Source of the DNA: Sipunculus nudus
Lineage: Eukaryota; Annelida; Sipuncula; Golfingiida; Sipunculidae
Direction of reading: 5' to 3'
NCBI GenBank assembly: GCA_026874595.1
Contig: CM049317.1
Span: 13,258,882-13,322,881 of the forward strand
DNA length: 64,000 bases
Shown piece by piece: positions 36,542-49,366 of this stretch. Both the position numbers and the translations under genes were made by a program. The notes below the pieces were generated by a model. The model made no database searches. It was not told the origin of the DNA and saw nothing but the letters and a program-made list of their open reading frames with translations. Position 1 is the first letter of the stretch; each line of letters begins with the position of its first letter.

Positions 36542-37609
36542 ATTAAATACACCTTCACATGTTGCTTGAAGAATAGATGGTCATGTGACTTCACAGTGTC
36601 AACCACGATCATGTAGTGAAAAGTCCTATATTTTTTTCGAGATTTTTTTTCTGTAAATTCCTATAAACTATAATATTTTGGTCTCAGGACCTCCTACAAA
36701 CTTCCTATATTTCTTCAGGAGAGTAATGTAATGTGTTTTACTCGTGAATAGAGGTATAGAAAAACCCAACACATAACTCAAATAGCTGAGAGCCTCGGGT
36801 TTACTCGTCTGCTTCCGAAAAAGGAATACATTTTAGTTGTATGTTTGACAGAGGTTATTTTTGATTGACTAACAGTCATCAGTTTTCATCAATATTCATT
36901 TGTTAATATTTTGTTGTTCTTTTCCATGCTTCAGCTTAGGGCCGTTTCTACTCCAAACAAAACTATTTTATTTTGGAATTGTGATGATCGGGACAACTTG
37001 TCCCAACAGCCAAACTTTGAAATAAATGTGTTACATTTCTAGGAGACACCTTGTAACATTTCACATGCGCATGTTTACAAAATATTATATATTCCGCGAA
37101 GTCCTTCCCACAAAAACACTCATGTTTTTGTAATTTGACCTGAAACAAATCTTATCCAATGTTTTTGCACGGACTGCATTACCTGTTCACTAAATTTATA
37201 CCTACGCCCCGAGGGCATTGCAGAATTCAGAATCCCGAGGGGATTGAAGAAATTCTATACCTGCAACCCCCATCAACCGGAGCCGTACTTCACACTGTAC
37301 AGAAGAGTTTCCGAAATTACCGTAGGAGGTCGTGTTGATATTTATATTATAACTTTCCTAATTGTAACCATCAATCAATATTCGTTCAAATGACCCGACA
37401 TAATATAGCATATACAAACAGCTCTGTCACGTCATGCCGCGTCACGGAAACTACACGTGACCGATTATTTTAATAATTAAGGACGTTATTTGACATATTT
37501 GATCTATCGCCTTTGATAACGAATCCCCTTCTTCTTAATTTCGTGATAGTAACTATTTGTCAGATTTTGTCTGCATTTATACATAATCACTCTAACCTTC
37601 TTCCTACAT
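36542..37609. other. Unassigned DNA
   Basis: No gene or repeat is recognised. A CpG-bearing stretch near 37425-37470 (CACGTCATGCCGCGTCACGG) is the only notable feature. Confidence 0.45.
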
Positions 37610-38110
37610 TATTTTCATGATCATATCACCTACATCACAACCATCATCAACATCATGAGTTGTACAGTCAACATCCCATTACTTTAATCACCAACAACAT
37701 CATCTTCTTCATTATTATCATCATCATCACCGTAATCTTCATGACTCCCTTCAGCATTATAAACTTTTTTGCTATCTGTGACCTTTCAATCACATTACAA
37801 TAGTAAGCATCATTAGCAAAATAAAGAGCACCCCACCACCACCACCGCCATTATCATTGTTATTTTATCATCGTTATGACCCTCTTCATCATTATAATCA
37901 TTATTGATATATTAAATCAAATCATTATCGTTTGCTCAAAATCCACCATCAGCACCATCATCTTTATCGTCATCATTATCATCATTTTCATCAACACCAT
38001 CACCTTTATCATCATCCTGACCATCATTATTATCATCACTATAATATTGACCATGGTCGTCCTCACTAATCACCACCATCATCACCGTTATCATCATTAT
38101 CATGAGCATC
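37610..38110. repeat. Degenerate ATC/CAT-rich array
   Basis: ATC, CAT and CAC triplets dominate the stretch, with more interruptions than the array at 3768. An open frame rich in Ile/Thr/His on the plus strand and in Asp on the minus strand follows from the triplets and is not a gene. Confidence 0.85.
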
Positions 38111-38169
38111 CTACGACATCTTCTCTTTGCAAACCCACTCAAACGATAATTCTCGCTTTCATAATATGT

Positions 38170-38172
<3 letters not shown>

Positions 38173-38238
<66 letters not shown>
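38173..38238. repeat. (AT)n microsatellite, about 33 units
   Basis: An uninterrupted AT run. Confidence 0.97.
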
Positions 38239-38241
<3 letters not shown>

Positions 38242-38382
38242 AGATAGTAAAAGTTTTATAATAAGATTACCTATGGTACCTATGGGTCTTAATTTACAGG
38301 CAGCTCAGTTATTACTAATGTAATAGCTTTCGTTGCTCAAGGTGTTCTTAATATAGACAGGTGGTCTTTCAGACAGGTTTCC

Positions 38383-38384
<2 letters not shown>

Positions 38385-38436
<52 letters not shown>
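38385..38436. repeat. (TA)n microsatellite, about 26 units, followed by GA-rich repeat
   Basis: An uninterrupted TA run followed by GAGAGATAGAGA-type sequence to about 38530. The 146 bp between the two AT runs hold an inverted piece of the GAAACCTGT repeat (38340-38384). Confidence 0.95.
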
Positions 38437-38439
<3 letters not shown>

Positions 38440-38530
38440 AGAGAGATAGAGAATAATAGAAAGAGAGAGAGAAAAGGGGAGTGTGAGACAGACAGACAAA
38501 GAGAGATAAATGGAGAGAGACAGACAGAAA

Positions 38531-41500
38531 GAAACTTAATGACAATCGGCGGCCTTCAGACTTTACGTGGATGTGTGTAGGCTTGGCATGACTTTCTTGA
38601 TATCCCTAAAGTTCCAAACACCTCACTTCTTCATCCGTCTGTTAATACAAGAACCCTCCCCGGGATGACAGGCCACTTGATCGTTTACCTCTCGTCACGT
38701 TAACGAATACAGATGTCTCTGTGTGAAAACATGATGAAGAAAAGGCCTGGTTATTATTGAATCAGAAAATCAGGCATCATCAACAATCTTGATAGGATAA
38801 TGGTCTGTTGTTTCTAAAGTGCATGCAAATAACTGCCCACAATGCATCGCGGGGAATATCTTCGAATTTCCCCCGTGGCAACTCCTTGACCCGAGAGAAG
38901 TTTTGTTTTCTGCCAACTACTCCCTGGTAACCATGGCAACCTAGAAGAAGAGGAACTGAGACAGGAAGGAGCAATGTTTCAGAAAATAAATTACCCCAGA
39001 TTTTATAATGAAATGGAAATAAGGATAATAAAAATAATTATTCACTGAATTTATCACACAAAAATTGTTAATTATGTCAGTGTTGCATATATTTAAGCTG
39101 AAGAGGGAAAGGACCCAAGAGGGGACGAAAGATGAAGAAAAGGAATAAATGACCTCAATAAAAGAACAAATCAGTGAATGAATGAAAGTAAACATTACAT
39201 AAGTACTTAATGTTAATACACCGTATTTTAAGAATATGTATATCTTTAAGTATTTAATTTTTCAAATAAAACATGATGCATGTGAAAATATTTCAAAGGT
39301 TCAGCCAAAGTGTGCAAATTTTGCGCGAAAACACTTAATTTGTATTAAAATCTTAAGATCAACAGTAAATTTTTATTTATGAATAGCTTGTCTAATGGAG
39401 GATAGTCTGTAAATTCCAAATGTTTTCTTAGCTAAATTGAACCAGTGCAGTTTTACCATACTTAGACCTTAAAGGCAAATGTTGACAGTAGGCACCTTAA
39501 ACACAAAACAATAACACCTTTGCCAAACTAAACCTAAATTAAATGTCTCTGTTTCCGAACACCCATTCTATCAATGACAGCTTTAGAACGTAACGATTAG
39601 GTATAATTGAATTGAAATAGTTAATTTAATTATTTAAATTATCAATTTAATCAAAGATCAGGCTGCTTCCACGATTACCGTAAGTACTAAGTTGAAACAC
39701 GTCTGCTTAAAAACAGCTTTTGGTGTTTTTGCGGTAAAGTCGTGTATCTCCCGCAGGTGTCAAGCAAAATGCTTTTTCGTTGAAAAAACAGAATGTGTTG
39801 AATGAGGATCTGTTGCTGAGCTGCGAAGATATTAAAGTGTGATCAAGCGGGATCTGTAGCGCATGTATGGCGTTTCTAGCGTGTTAAATAACACCTCCGA
39901 ACACTTGTGGTATGATTTATTAACACATAAAGAAAAACTTGTCGCCTGAGAAAAAAACTGTCCAGCCCCGGTCAGCTTCTGCTTCTAATTAATAACAGGC
40001 AGCTTAACTGAATAAATGACCAGTGCAGGGGACCTGGATCGCTTAATTAGGGCAGTTATACTTTTTCTTACCATCACAAATGCATGTAGTTCTATGATAA
40101 TTAGTATAAGTTTCTTTTGTAGTCGTAGTTAATGTGGTGACGGGCGAGAACATACAACCTTGTGGTTTGGCTCGCCTGTTTTGTCACACACTTTTTTGTT
40201 TTCAGTAAAAGAGAATTTTCATGCATATTAAATATCAACTATGAGCTCTGAAGAAAATCTAATAAATTCTTTTAAGCATAAGACACATTTTTTTGTGGCA
40301 TTTGGTTGATCCTTTAGTTCTATATATTATAATGTTTTGTGTTTGCTACAGAGAGTCTAGACTCTCTGCACTGTCTATGTAATATATATAATTACATATA
40401 ATACCTGAAAAATGCATTGGCACAACGGGAGAAAGTATAGAAATTTCGGATAAAAGGCACCCAGGGAGAGAATACTACACGCCTTGACAGGTTCTCTAAA
40501 GAAACACAGCAAATACTTTGATGAAAGCCGACAAATATGTGTGCCAGGATTCCGTAACCTGATGGTTGCATCACGGGGCAGCTCTGCCTGCCAGAACAAA
40601 GACGGTCAACACTGTGTATTTATCCCGCTCGAAAATTTATTCATAAAATATACAAAGATTCTACCTATCTTTTGGTAAATCAAGAAGGAATAACATTTAT
40701 AAAGTTCAAGTAAATAAACATAAGCTACAACGGTTTTGAGGGGGTGATTTGAAATCATAGGGGTTATCTGAAATCGATAACAAGTTACCTTCCTGGATAT
40801 CTTTAAATCGATTTAAATAATCGGAAATCTGAATATCACAATTGATATGATAAAAGAAACATACCGATGGAAACAATAATCCAACATTAGACACAAACAA
40901 TTAATAAAATTGATTTGTTGTTGTTGTTGTAAATGGTCGTTGGGGTGATATTTAAGAGTTTTTTTTTCTATCTGTATAATGTATTAAACTGACGTATGTA
41001 AAAAATGACTGAGATAGCGAAAATCTCGGGCAGTGTAGAGAAATCCAGACGTTATTCATTATATATCTCACGTCAGGTTTATTTCCGAATGTAATGGGGA
41101 TATCATTACCTTGAAATTTACATATACCGAAAAAGACCGCCATGGTTTCGTAATTTGATTTCATCATACAATTCTGCAGTTTAATTTTTATGATCTGCCA
41201 ATGTTAGTCAACAGCAAGTGTTCTTTCCTTTTCATTATTATCATATTTTCTTTTTGGTTACAATATGACTCCGTACCATTTGACCTAAATCAATAATGAA
41301 ATCTGCATCAAACACTTTCAATACATTGGCAAAGTCTAAAGTATGGTGCTCCATAATTGTAAGTACGTACTGTGGCAGTAGCAGAAAAGTCTGGATTTGC
41401 ATAGCCGGTTAACAGTGCGGATCGCCCCAGGGAACTATTAACCTTTTTTTCAGCCAGTATCTACGCTTCCGGGGAACTACTTTTTATGCGCCATAATATG

Positions 41501-44500
41501 TTCTAAAACTGGGATTTTTGTCAGTAAACCAGTTCCGCGGAAGCATACGGCATAGTCACGAGGATATCCTGCCGCTGTATTTTTTTCCTAGTTTCAACAC
41601 TTGTACCCTCAGGGGGCATAACACAAATGCAATAAGACCAACCATTATTTCGGTTTTTATTCTAATACATTTGTCGTTTATACCCTAATTTCCTTCCAGT
41701 TTGATCTAGAAAAAAAGGTATATCAGCGTGTCAGGGAGAAAAAAACCTTGAATTAATAAGATAAGGTTTCTTGGATTTGAATCTAAGATTTTGGTAAACA
41801 ATGAACACTTTTTTAATGTATAAGTTAAGGAATCAGTGTTAGGAAATGTATAGCAATTATAAGAGTAAAGGTTAGGATTCTAGTTTATTTATAAAGTTTA
41901 TTTATTTTTATATTTAGTTATTGGAATATTTGTTGTAGTAATTTTTTATAATTAGTGGATATTCGTCAAAATAGAAATCTTTAATTTACCATTTTTAACC
42001 CATATAAAAATGAACATTTAGTTCTAAGAAACAAAGAATTTTCCCTTAAATTTCCAAATGAATATTTGTACCGTTATATAAGTCATATTTCCGAGAGAAA
42101 AATCAGAACTATTGATCTTCCTCATAAACTGAACTCCCTTTCACCATATCCCCTTCTAGTTTACCCAGAATTAAAAAAAACACAAATTTTAAAAAGTATA
42201 CGAGAGTTTGTTCAGACAAGTGTGACGGAAATTAAATTTTGGCAGCTGGTCTGTATGCAAAACGGCAGCATTAGCCTCCAGTCTGTAGGAAGAGTTCAAT
42301 AAAAAGCTGCATTATAATATTTTAAGGTTCATCCTTATATTCCTCGTTATGTTATCTCATCTCCGTTTGTCCAAAGTGCTCCGTAATGAAATATGTGGTC
42401 GTAAACTAAACACCCGGACTAATGCCAATCGTGATCTAATGTCAATAGAGACGCTCATAAAATAGCGTGGCCGTTTAACGAAGTTGAAACGTCTTCGCGT
42501 TTCAGTGGTATTAATCAATTTACATTTTATGTGAAAGGCGGCCGTTGATGCTTGTTTTTAATTTTTAAAAATCATAATAGAGCGCAAACCTCCGCCAATG
42601 CAAAACAAACTTTCCGTATCCGCCCCTTCATATCGATCCGTAACAAATTTGATCGCGGACTTTGCTGGCCCGTGTTCCTTTCCTCTCCGCAGTTTTTTTT
42701 TGTAAAAACCTGACAAGCAAATCTACAGACACAAGTTTAAACTTAACCTCCTTGGCGAAGATAAGAAGAGTTCTATGGGACTAATATGAAATTTACTATT
42801 TGAGTGTTGATGCCGCGTGTGATTGAGACTCCTGGATATCATTTTTGTCTCCGCTAGAAGGGTATCGTTCACCCCCTTAGCGTGTCTGTGTGTGTGTTGT
42901 GTGAGTGATGGTCTATGTGAGTGTTCGTCCACATCATAACTCCCGCAGTCACGATCGGGATCTCATGAAATGTTCATGGCATTTCGGGAAGGGCCAATAA
43001 AGAATCGATCAGAGTTTGGTGTGGATCTCCCACATGGTCCGGATCCAATAACTTCATCAAGGAATATTCACAAATATAAAGTCACTTATGCAGGAGTGAA
43101 ACTGGTAATATGGGCCGATTAAGTGAATGCCAGAGGCTTGTATTCATTAGAATGCCGACTTTTAGTTGTAAAACATAATAGTTTTATAAAATAAGGATAA
43201 ATTTATAATGTGTCGTTGCATAAAAAACTTCTCTTTTGAAATATTCTCGTTTTAAATCAGAAACTTCTTGTCGAAAGTCAAGGATTTTAAAAAGAAAAAT
43301 TTTATCATGGAATATTGCATGGCATTATATTTGGTAATTCGTGTTTCACAACAAATCCCGGAAGTATTAAAAAAAATATTCAAATGATCTCTGGATTGTT
43401 GGACATCTAAATAAGTGATCTTATATGATTGTGCTTGTGAGTAATCTTCGAACTACAAAAAAAACAGTATAAAGCAATTTATTACAGAAAATAGTCCTTA
43501 CAGCGAAACCAGTGGCACTATCGGCGATATCTGGCAATTAGAGCCCGGGTCGAAAAACGGATGAAAATAAAAAAAAAAAGATACATCATATTGAGTCATA
43601 AACATGGTGTCTTACTAAAAGAGTGAACGTTTTTGTTTAATATGTCAATTTAGGAAGGGAGGAAGGCAAATGTAAAATTAAATAACCTTCTAGCGCCTGA
43701 TATGGATACTTCGGTTGTATGCTCCCAAAGGCGCCGAGAAAAGCTACAAGAATGAACAGGCCCGAAACACAAGGAAGGCAAAGTAAAGTCAGATGAGACT
43801 GCTTTCGTCGGAATTATCAGACTATAAACCCCCACCTCTATCTTTTTACCTTGTAACTTTAACAGATAAGGAACAGGATAAAGAGAGATCACATTTAGAC
43901 AGACTTATGGTTTTAAAGCTAAGAACATGTCTTACCTACAATCTTGTCAGGTCAGGTCCGCAGTTACACTTTACGATAAGCCGAAGAACACAGAAGATGG
44001 CCATTAATGCGCGTGCATGCTATTTGTGAAGGTAAATATTTTACCCTTATTTTGCCCTGGCTCATTGATAACCGATTGATAACCAATTCGTCGGCAACAT
44101 TTTCCACAATATTAAAAAAAATACCACGATCATTAGGTTAACAATTTGTTTTATTACAAGCCAGCGTGCCGTCGCTTTGCATTGAGTAACGACCTAAAAT
44201 TGGCCTAAATTACGGTCCATGTTAGCAACGACCTATCGATTAGGCTAGATAAAATGGATAGTTTTTCAGCTTGGGTTGAGTACAAGTGCAGTGACGGACT
44301 TTCAGATGTTTCTGTTAAGTACCTGTGCAATTAAACTGGCAATGTTGGAATTTCTCGCTCTCTCATATTATCAGCCAAAGGGTCATTTTTTACTGCTTGC
44401 CTTTGTTAAACGTACCTCAGTAACGTAATAAATGAAGTCAGTAAACAGCACCAGAAAATTCTCTGGGACGATAAATCCAAGAAAGTTATCACCAAAAAAT

Positions 44501-44792
44501 AATGTTTCATGTTACAACCACGCACAAAAGTTTCTTAACCCACATTATAGTGTAGTCGCTCGCGTGGCAAAGTCCCAGGAATTAAATGCCAAAATTGAGA
44601 TAGCATTTGTGTTTTCACTACATTTACGTGTAAGCTGATAAAAAAAGTTAGGTAACAAGTCTTATCAACCCCCTGACCCCCAAAAAATTCAAGATGGCCG
44701 CCATCATAATAATCCGCCTCTGTATTGATTTGATATTGTAACTATCGTATCAAAATGAATAATATTGGATCGATTTATAAGATTTTGAATGT
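38531..44792. other. Unassigned DNA with one GC-rich hairpin
   Basis: GCTTCCGGGGAACT (41465-41478) pairs with AGTTCCGCGGAAGC (41531-41544) with one mismatch, enclosing 52 nt. The run AAGATGGCCGCCAT (44691-44704) resembles a YY1 site but is frequent in animal repeats. No gene is recognised in the whole stretch. Confidence 0.45.
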
Positions 44793-44896
44793 GCACTGGT
44801 AATACCAGGTTTTCTGGCCTATTTTGTATAATATCTCCAAGGGATTATCTTTAGTTTATAACGGTCAGATAGGTGATTGGTCCCCTTTAAAACATG
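44793..44896. repeat. Dispersed repeat R1, copy 2
   Basis: Colinear with 14291-14400 over about 90 bp: TTTTCTGGCC, CTCCAAGGGATT, CTTTAGTTTATAACGGTCAG, AGGTGATTGG, CCCCTT. Confidence 0.65.
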
Positions 44897-45403
44897 AAAT
44901 TATTGAACGCGTTACATATTTCACATATTGCTGATTCTCTGCTGATTTATTGCTTAGTATTAATCGTCAACAGTATGAATGCGAAACAATCATTTTGAAA
45001 TCAATTTGTGGAGTAAGTAAAAAAAAGATTAAACCAGTCTTGTTGATCCTGATACAGGAAAAGTCTATGGCATGTTCCAGACGCCTGGTACACTTCGAGG
45101 AGCTTCAGTAGAAACTTTGTCTGAATATATTTTAATTTAACCTGAAAATGGGCGGAAATAGGTCAGATATTATTGTTATTGTTACAAAAATTTTGAAAGA
45201 GTAAAACAGAAAAATATGCTTCCCTGACAAAAGAAAGCGGCCATCAAAAGGAGACAGCACATCTGCACGTGCACAGGGTCATACTGGTGCGGTCCGTAAA
45301 AATGTAAATGTACATGTAAATGGCATCTGGCGAATAAAAATACATGTACCTTTAAGAACCCCGTAGTTTAATGTCGGATAATCGGGACCAAGCACCTCAA
45401 GAT

Positions 45404-45640
45404 TTAGATTTCTACCAATCCTCCTGTTCTACAAGGTACTTGGAATAGTTTAATATGGCATGAATATTTCTGTATCAAGACCACCAACAAGGTTTTTAGA
45501 ATCTTGGAATCTTCCATATAACCACACAAAATGATTCTAAATATTTGTTTTGCTGTAATATGGTAGGCACCTAGACCATGTTGTACTTCCATGAGATGTT
45601 CAGCAATATATAGAAGAGATCAAGAGCATCAATTTCATAA
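45404..45640 (-). pseudogene. Possible coding remnant, unknown product
   Basis: On the minus strand YEIDALDLFYILLN (from about 45640) and, after a one-base frame change, AEHLMEVQHGLGAYHITAKQ and IILCGYMEDSKILKTLLVV read like ordinary globular protein, ending at 45404. The composition is much more protein-like than other open frames in the window. No family is recognised. It could be a retropseudogene, an exon fragment or chance. Confidence 0.3.
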
Positions 45641-45753
45641 GGTCTATTTCCTAATCACCATATCACATAACATATGACAGTGTAGTACCCAAGATATTTT
45701 AGTTGACTTTGACCTTGCGTACCCTCTGTCAGCTTCCGACAATTCCTGGTAAG

Positions 45754-46088
45754 TTGCAATTAACAGAACACATAAAAAAAGTATAAATCGATCTAATTAT
45801 ATAATATCATTAAGTTTTATGCGACAGTTACACTATTTTATCATTATCTCTATGTTAAGATTGCTATGGCCAACCTTTTGGATTCCCTGGGGTTTCAGAG
45901 CTCATAAAAACTCTCTTTTAGTTGCAATCAACAGAACACATTCAAAAACGTATAAATCGATCTAATAGCATTAAGTTTTAAGCAACAATTACAATATAAT
46001 AGCATTATCTCTATTATCAACCTATGTTAAGACTGCAGTTCTGGCCATCTTGGATTCCTTGGGGTCACAGGGTTCATAAAAATTATAA
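45754..46088. repeat. Tandem duplication, 168-bp unit, two copies
   Basis: Units 45754-45921 and 45922-46088 share, in order, TTGCAATTAACAGAACACAT, TATAAATCGATCTAAT, CATTAAGTTTTA, CATTATCTCTAT, TATGTTAAGA, TGGATTCC, TGGGGT and TTCATAAAAA (GCTCATAAAAA in unit 1). Identity is around 80% by eye. Confidence 0.85.
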
Positions 46089-47583
46089 CCTGCATTCATT
46101 CATCAGTTTAAGTGCAAATAAATTGAAAGCAAACACTATCTCATTATCTTTGTTACCTAACATTTTTCATTAGTTCATATCCTGTTTATGCTAAATCAGT
46201 CATTTTCGCAATTTGGACATCAAATTCCTACGGAAATACATCCCCGTCTACACTATTATGAGCCAGTTAGAACTTATGAAATTTATCAAAGTAGGATGAT
46301 TTTTTTTCTTCCTATTGAGAAAATCATGTCTTAGATTTTTTTTTTCCTTTTAGAAGACATATGTGTGGTTTAGGTGAATAAGATATGGTTCCCGTCTCAT
46401 GATTAGCTTATTATAACAAGAGAGAGGTCAATGACCTAGATTCCATTGTGAAATGAGAATGAAGTTAACCGTATTATAAAACGCATCAGATATCAGCATT
46501 TGGCCTTTTGCAATACATATACGAGTCAATGGTGTGTGCTTGTAGGTTTCTTGAATTCTACTTTCTTTATACGTGGCCTATATGAATAATAAAAAAAACT
46601 CCTAGTGTGTTGTTCTGACATCAAAGTCAACCACTGTGGCTTTCATGAACTTCAGCCATTTGCTCCGGCGGTGTATCTTGAGATGTCTAGGCAGGGCGCC
46701 CTGCAGTATTTAAGCCCAATTACCTTTTCAGTAAATTGCGTCCGAGCCACAGGCGAGATATATATGGAATATACCTTTGCCTGCTGTCATTTGGCTAATC
46801 ATAAATTGTTTTATGTTTGAGTATCATACTTATTGGCTGTCTATAAATTTTTCAATCATATAAATGGTAATATTGTTGTTGATAGATAAATAAGATGATA
46901 ATTATTTAATTATAATAATTATTATTATGATAAAACTCCCGACCGTGAGTGCTAAAGGAACATGATACGGTTTATGAAAGCAACCTTTAATTACTAAATT
47001 TTCTAAGTATCTTTTGCAGGCGCTATATAAAAAATTATATTACTTGAAGATTATCCATAATTATCAATAAGTCACGACTTTAAATCTCAAAAACTCGAGA
47101 ATATTGATACGACCTCAAGGATATTTATTGAGTTCTGATTTATCCTGTACTAAAATTTATTTTAGGAATTGGTCATTTTTGTTCGCCTAATATAAGAACT
47201 CCCTTTATCCTAATTCTTTATTCTAATTTTAAACACTGCTATGCATTAGCCTTGGGTATTAATGTAACCATATAATCACATGGTTTTAACTTCGCATAGA
47301 ACTTCTAGTTCGGAACCTAATTTTAGGACACGATGGGCTGTTAGAAATGGGATATAATAGACTGTTTTCTGAAATAAATGAAACACTAGATGTTTTGAAT
47401 CGCCCAATGATCAAAACACAAGGAAGCCTCCTTCCATTTTTTTGCTCATAATTGAGTAATTTGACGTTATATAATAAAATGGGGACAAGCTGTCCAAATA
47501 TTACAACCTCTTTGAATACTGGCCTTTTCGTTTCTGAAAGTGAAATTAACACATACAAGACAAAACAACCCGGAAATATTATT
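46089..47583. other. Unassigned DNA
   Basis: GGCGCTATATAAAAAATTAT near 47020-47040 resembles a LINE 3' tail, but no RT sequence precedes it. Nothing else is recognised. Confidence 0.4.
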
Positions 47584-47654
47584 GGCCCGACCGGGGGTCG
47601 ACCCCGGGAGCTTTGGTTTACGAGACCGACGCTCTACTACTTGGCCATCGAACC
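47584..47654 (-). tRNA. tRNA-Thr(CGU)-like sequence, probably a pseudogene or SINE head
   Basis: On the minus strand the acceptor arms GGTTCGA and TCGGGCC pair over 7 bp (two G-U). The T stem CCGGG/CCCGG is perfect around a GTCGACC loop. The anticodon loop CTCGTAA gives CGU with a 4/5 stem. The D stem pairs at only two positions, and the T loop has G where T54 is expected. The length is 71 nt. A TTTT run lies about 22 nt downstream on the minus strand. Decay of the D arm and T loop argues against a working gene. Confidence 0.45.
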
Positions 47655-48849
47655 AGTTACTGGGGACGCATACCGAATATCTGCCATTTTTAACGTTTAT
47701 ATACAATTTTGGTTTGTATCTTCTATATAAACTTTCAACTTCTATCAATATCAAACTCAAGATCAAGTGAGATTTGTGCATTGGCGACAAATTCAAGTCC
47801 TGATACATTTTAAGTTTGATTTGGGATGATCTTCCTGAAGGCAGTAAAAGCTCGCAGACATTTGATATTCAAATCTCGTCTGATTAAATGACGTCATTCA
47901 AAACAATTAATGCTTTCAAAGGGAGAAAAACTAGATTTCATAGCTGAATTGAAGACGCCCTATTGTATGTCAGCCTTGTTTTTATTTAAAATATATATAT
48001 ATATGTTTTATACCCTCCAATAAAACAGAAACGACAGAACTTTGCATTTAAATGCTTTGAGCATATCCTGATTTTTAAAAGAAACAAAAGTTACAAACAT
48101 AAGTATTAGTCTAAGTGGTCAATCAAGGTTACTACTAGCTAAAAAAAGTTTTTCCTCCAGATTCTGGAAATATGTTTATTATAGTATCCAATTTTGATAG
48201 GAGTGAAAATGTTTGTAGTTTAAAGGGAGTGTTTCTTTGTCTCGAATATGAACTCTTTTTAACAGGAATTGATCAGGAAAAAAATGTCCAATCCAAAAAA
48301 TATCATGCGGAGGAGAGAAAAATAGCATAACATTACGTTCCGTTTTCGTCACTTGAGGCTGCATTAAAAGAAAAAATAAGGACAGTTTTCAGACTGATTT
48401 AACCTTTACATTTTTACCATATGTTTTGCCTGTTTAATCGAGTCTCCTTAATCATATAAACACCATGCATGCCCTCAATAACAAGAGAGTCCGAATTTTT
48501 CTTGCTTAATAAAACTTTTTTCTTCAAGAGAAAAAAAAAACAAACAGATTACTTAACCATTGTGACTGGGAATGATGCACGCACGAGACATGTTATGGGT
48601 CAAATAGAAATCCAGTTTTTAAAGCGTTAATTAATAAGAGCCTTACCAAGTACTTTTAACTTTGACAATATTTGTGCTTCCTTATCATTGGTTCCATAAC
48701 GGGACAGGTTGTTATAAGTTGTTTCATAAAACCTTAAGAAAGTGAGCCCGGTCCATAAGAGCAGGCATTTAGTTCTGCCGCCTTCGAAATATCTATCCGT
48801 GGGCAGACCTTCCTGAATTTTGGGGGCGCAATTGGTCATAATGAGAAGA
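47655..48849. other. Unassigned DNA
   Basis: No gene, RNA or repeat is recognised. Confidence 0.45.
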
Positions 48850-49310
48850 GATTTGCTTCATCTCCCACGAAACGTCCTGTGTGCAAATGTTACAAAATGT
48901 TCCCCCATGGCTGTTGCGGGAACACCGCCTTCAATGGCTACAAATTAGACGAGCGGCCCGGGGCAGGGATGCAGCCTACTGGCCAGTTGCCGGCTCTATG
49001 TAAATATTGTGCCTCGCGTGCGGCCCGATATAGCGGGGCGGTGTGGCGCTAGTCTCATCTGGCATCAATCAAATCTTTATTGGATCAAACATAGCCAACT
49101 AATAAGACTGGTATAAAACCACCCTACCTTATTGTCATCTTCGGGCTCGGATGTAACTACATGCAGGGACGCAACATTTTCTGAATTACGGGCCACTTTG
49201 CTGTAATTACGGTATTTGTAAACGTAAGCAATCCATTAATTGGGTCGTCACAAGGCTCTCGTTTAGAGCGACACCGGCCTATAAAAGCTTTGATATCTCT
49301 CAGCTCCGCA
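48850..49310 (+). promoter_or_regulatory. Candidate TATA promoter and upstream control region
   Basis: TATAAAAG at 49280-49287 is a consensus TATA box, embedded in a region clearly richer in G and C than the surrounding DNA (from about 48850). 37 bp upstream of it, CCATTAATTGG (49233-49243) is close to a CArG or homeodomain site. TTGTAAACG near 49217 and TATGTAAATATTG near 48998 resemble forkhead sites. A second TATA-like GTATAAAACC lies at 49111-49120. The link to transcription is inferred from the spacing to the leader and splice site that follow. Confidence 0.55.
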
Positions 49311-49366
49311 AGAACTTCTCCACTTGTGGTTCCGACAGCAAGTCCCTCAACTTCGGCAAGACTAAG
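49311..49366 (+). other. Candidate non-coding first exon (5' leader)
   Basis: About 30 bp after the TATA box begins a leader without any ATG. It ends at ACTAAG|GTAGGT, a near-consensus 5' splice site with the cut after 49366. A short untranslated exon 1 followed by a long intron is common in animal muscle and cytoskeletal genes, but the identity of the gene cannot be told because no coding exon is recognised downstream in the window. The start at 49311 is estimated from TATA spacing. Confidence 0.45.

Noticed and set aside
37876-38247. 123-codon open frame ending in Ile-Tyr repeats
   Set aside because: It runs through the ATC-rich array and the (AT)n microsatellite.
44691-44704. YY1-like AAGATGGCCGCCAT as a promoter
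   Set aside because: This word is common in animal repeats and there is no transcript start evidence next to it.
47467-47808. 113-codon minus-strand open frame
   Set aside because: It crosses the Thr-tRNA-like sequence; SKLPGSTPGRANN is the translation of the tRNA-like stretch, not a protein motif.
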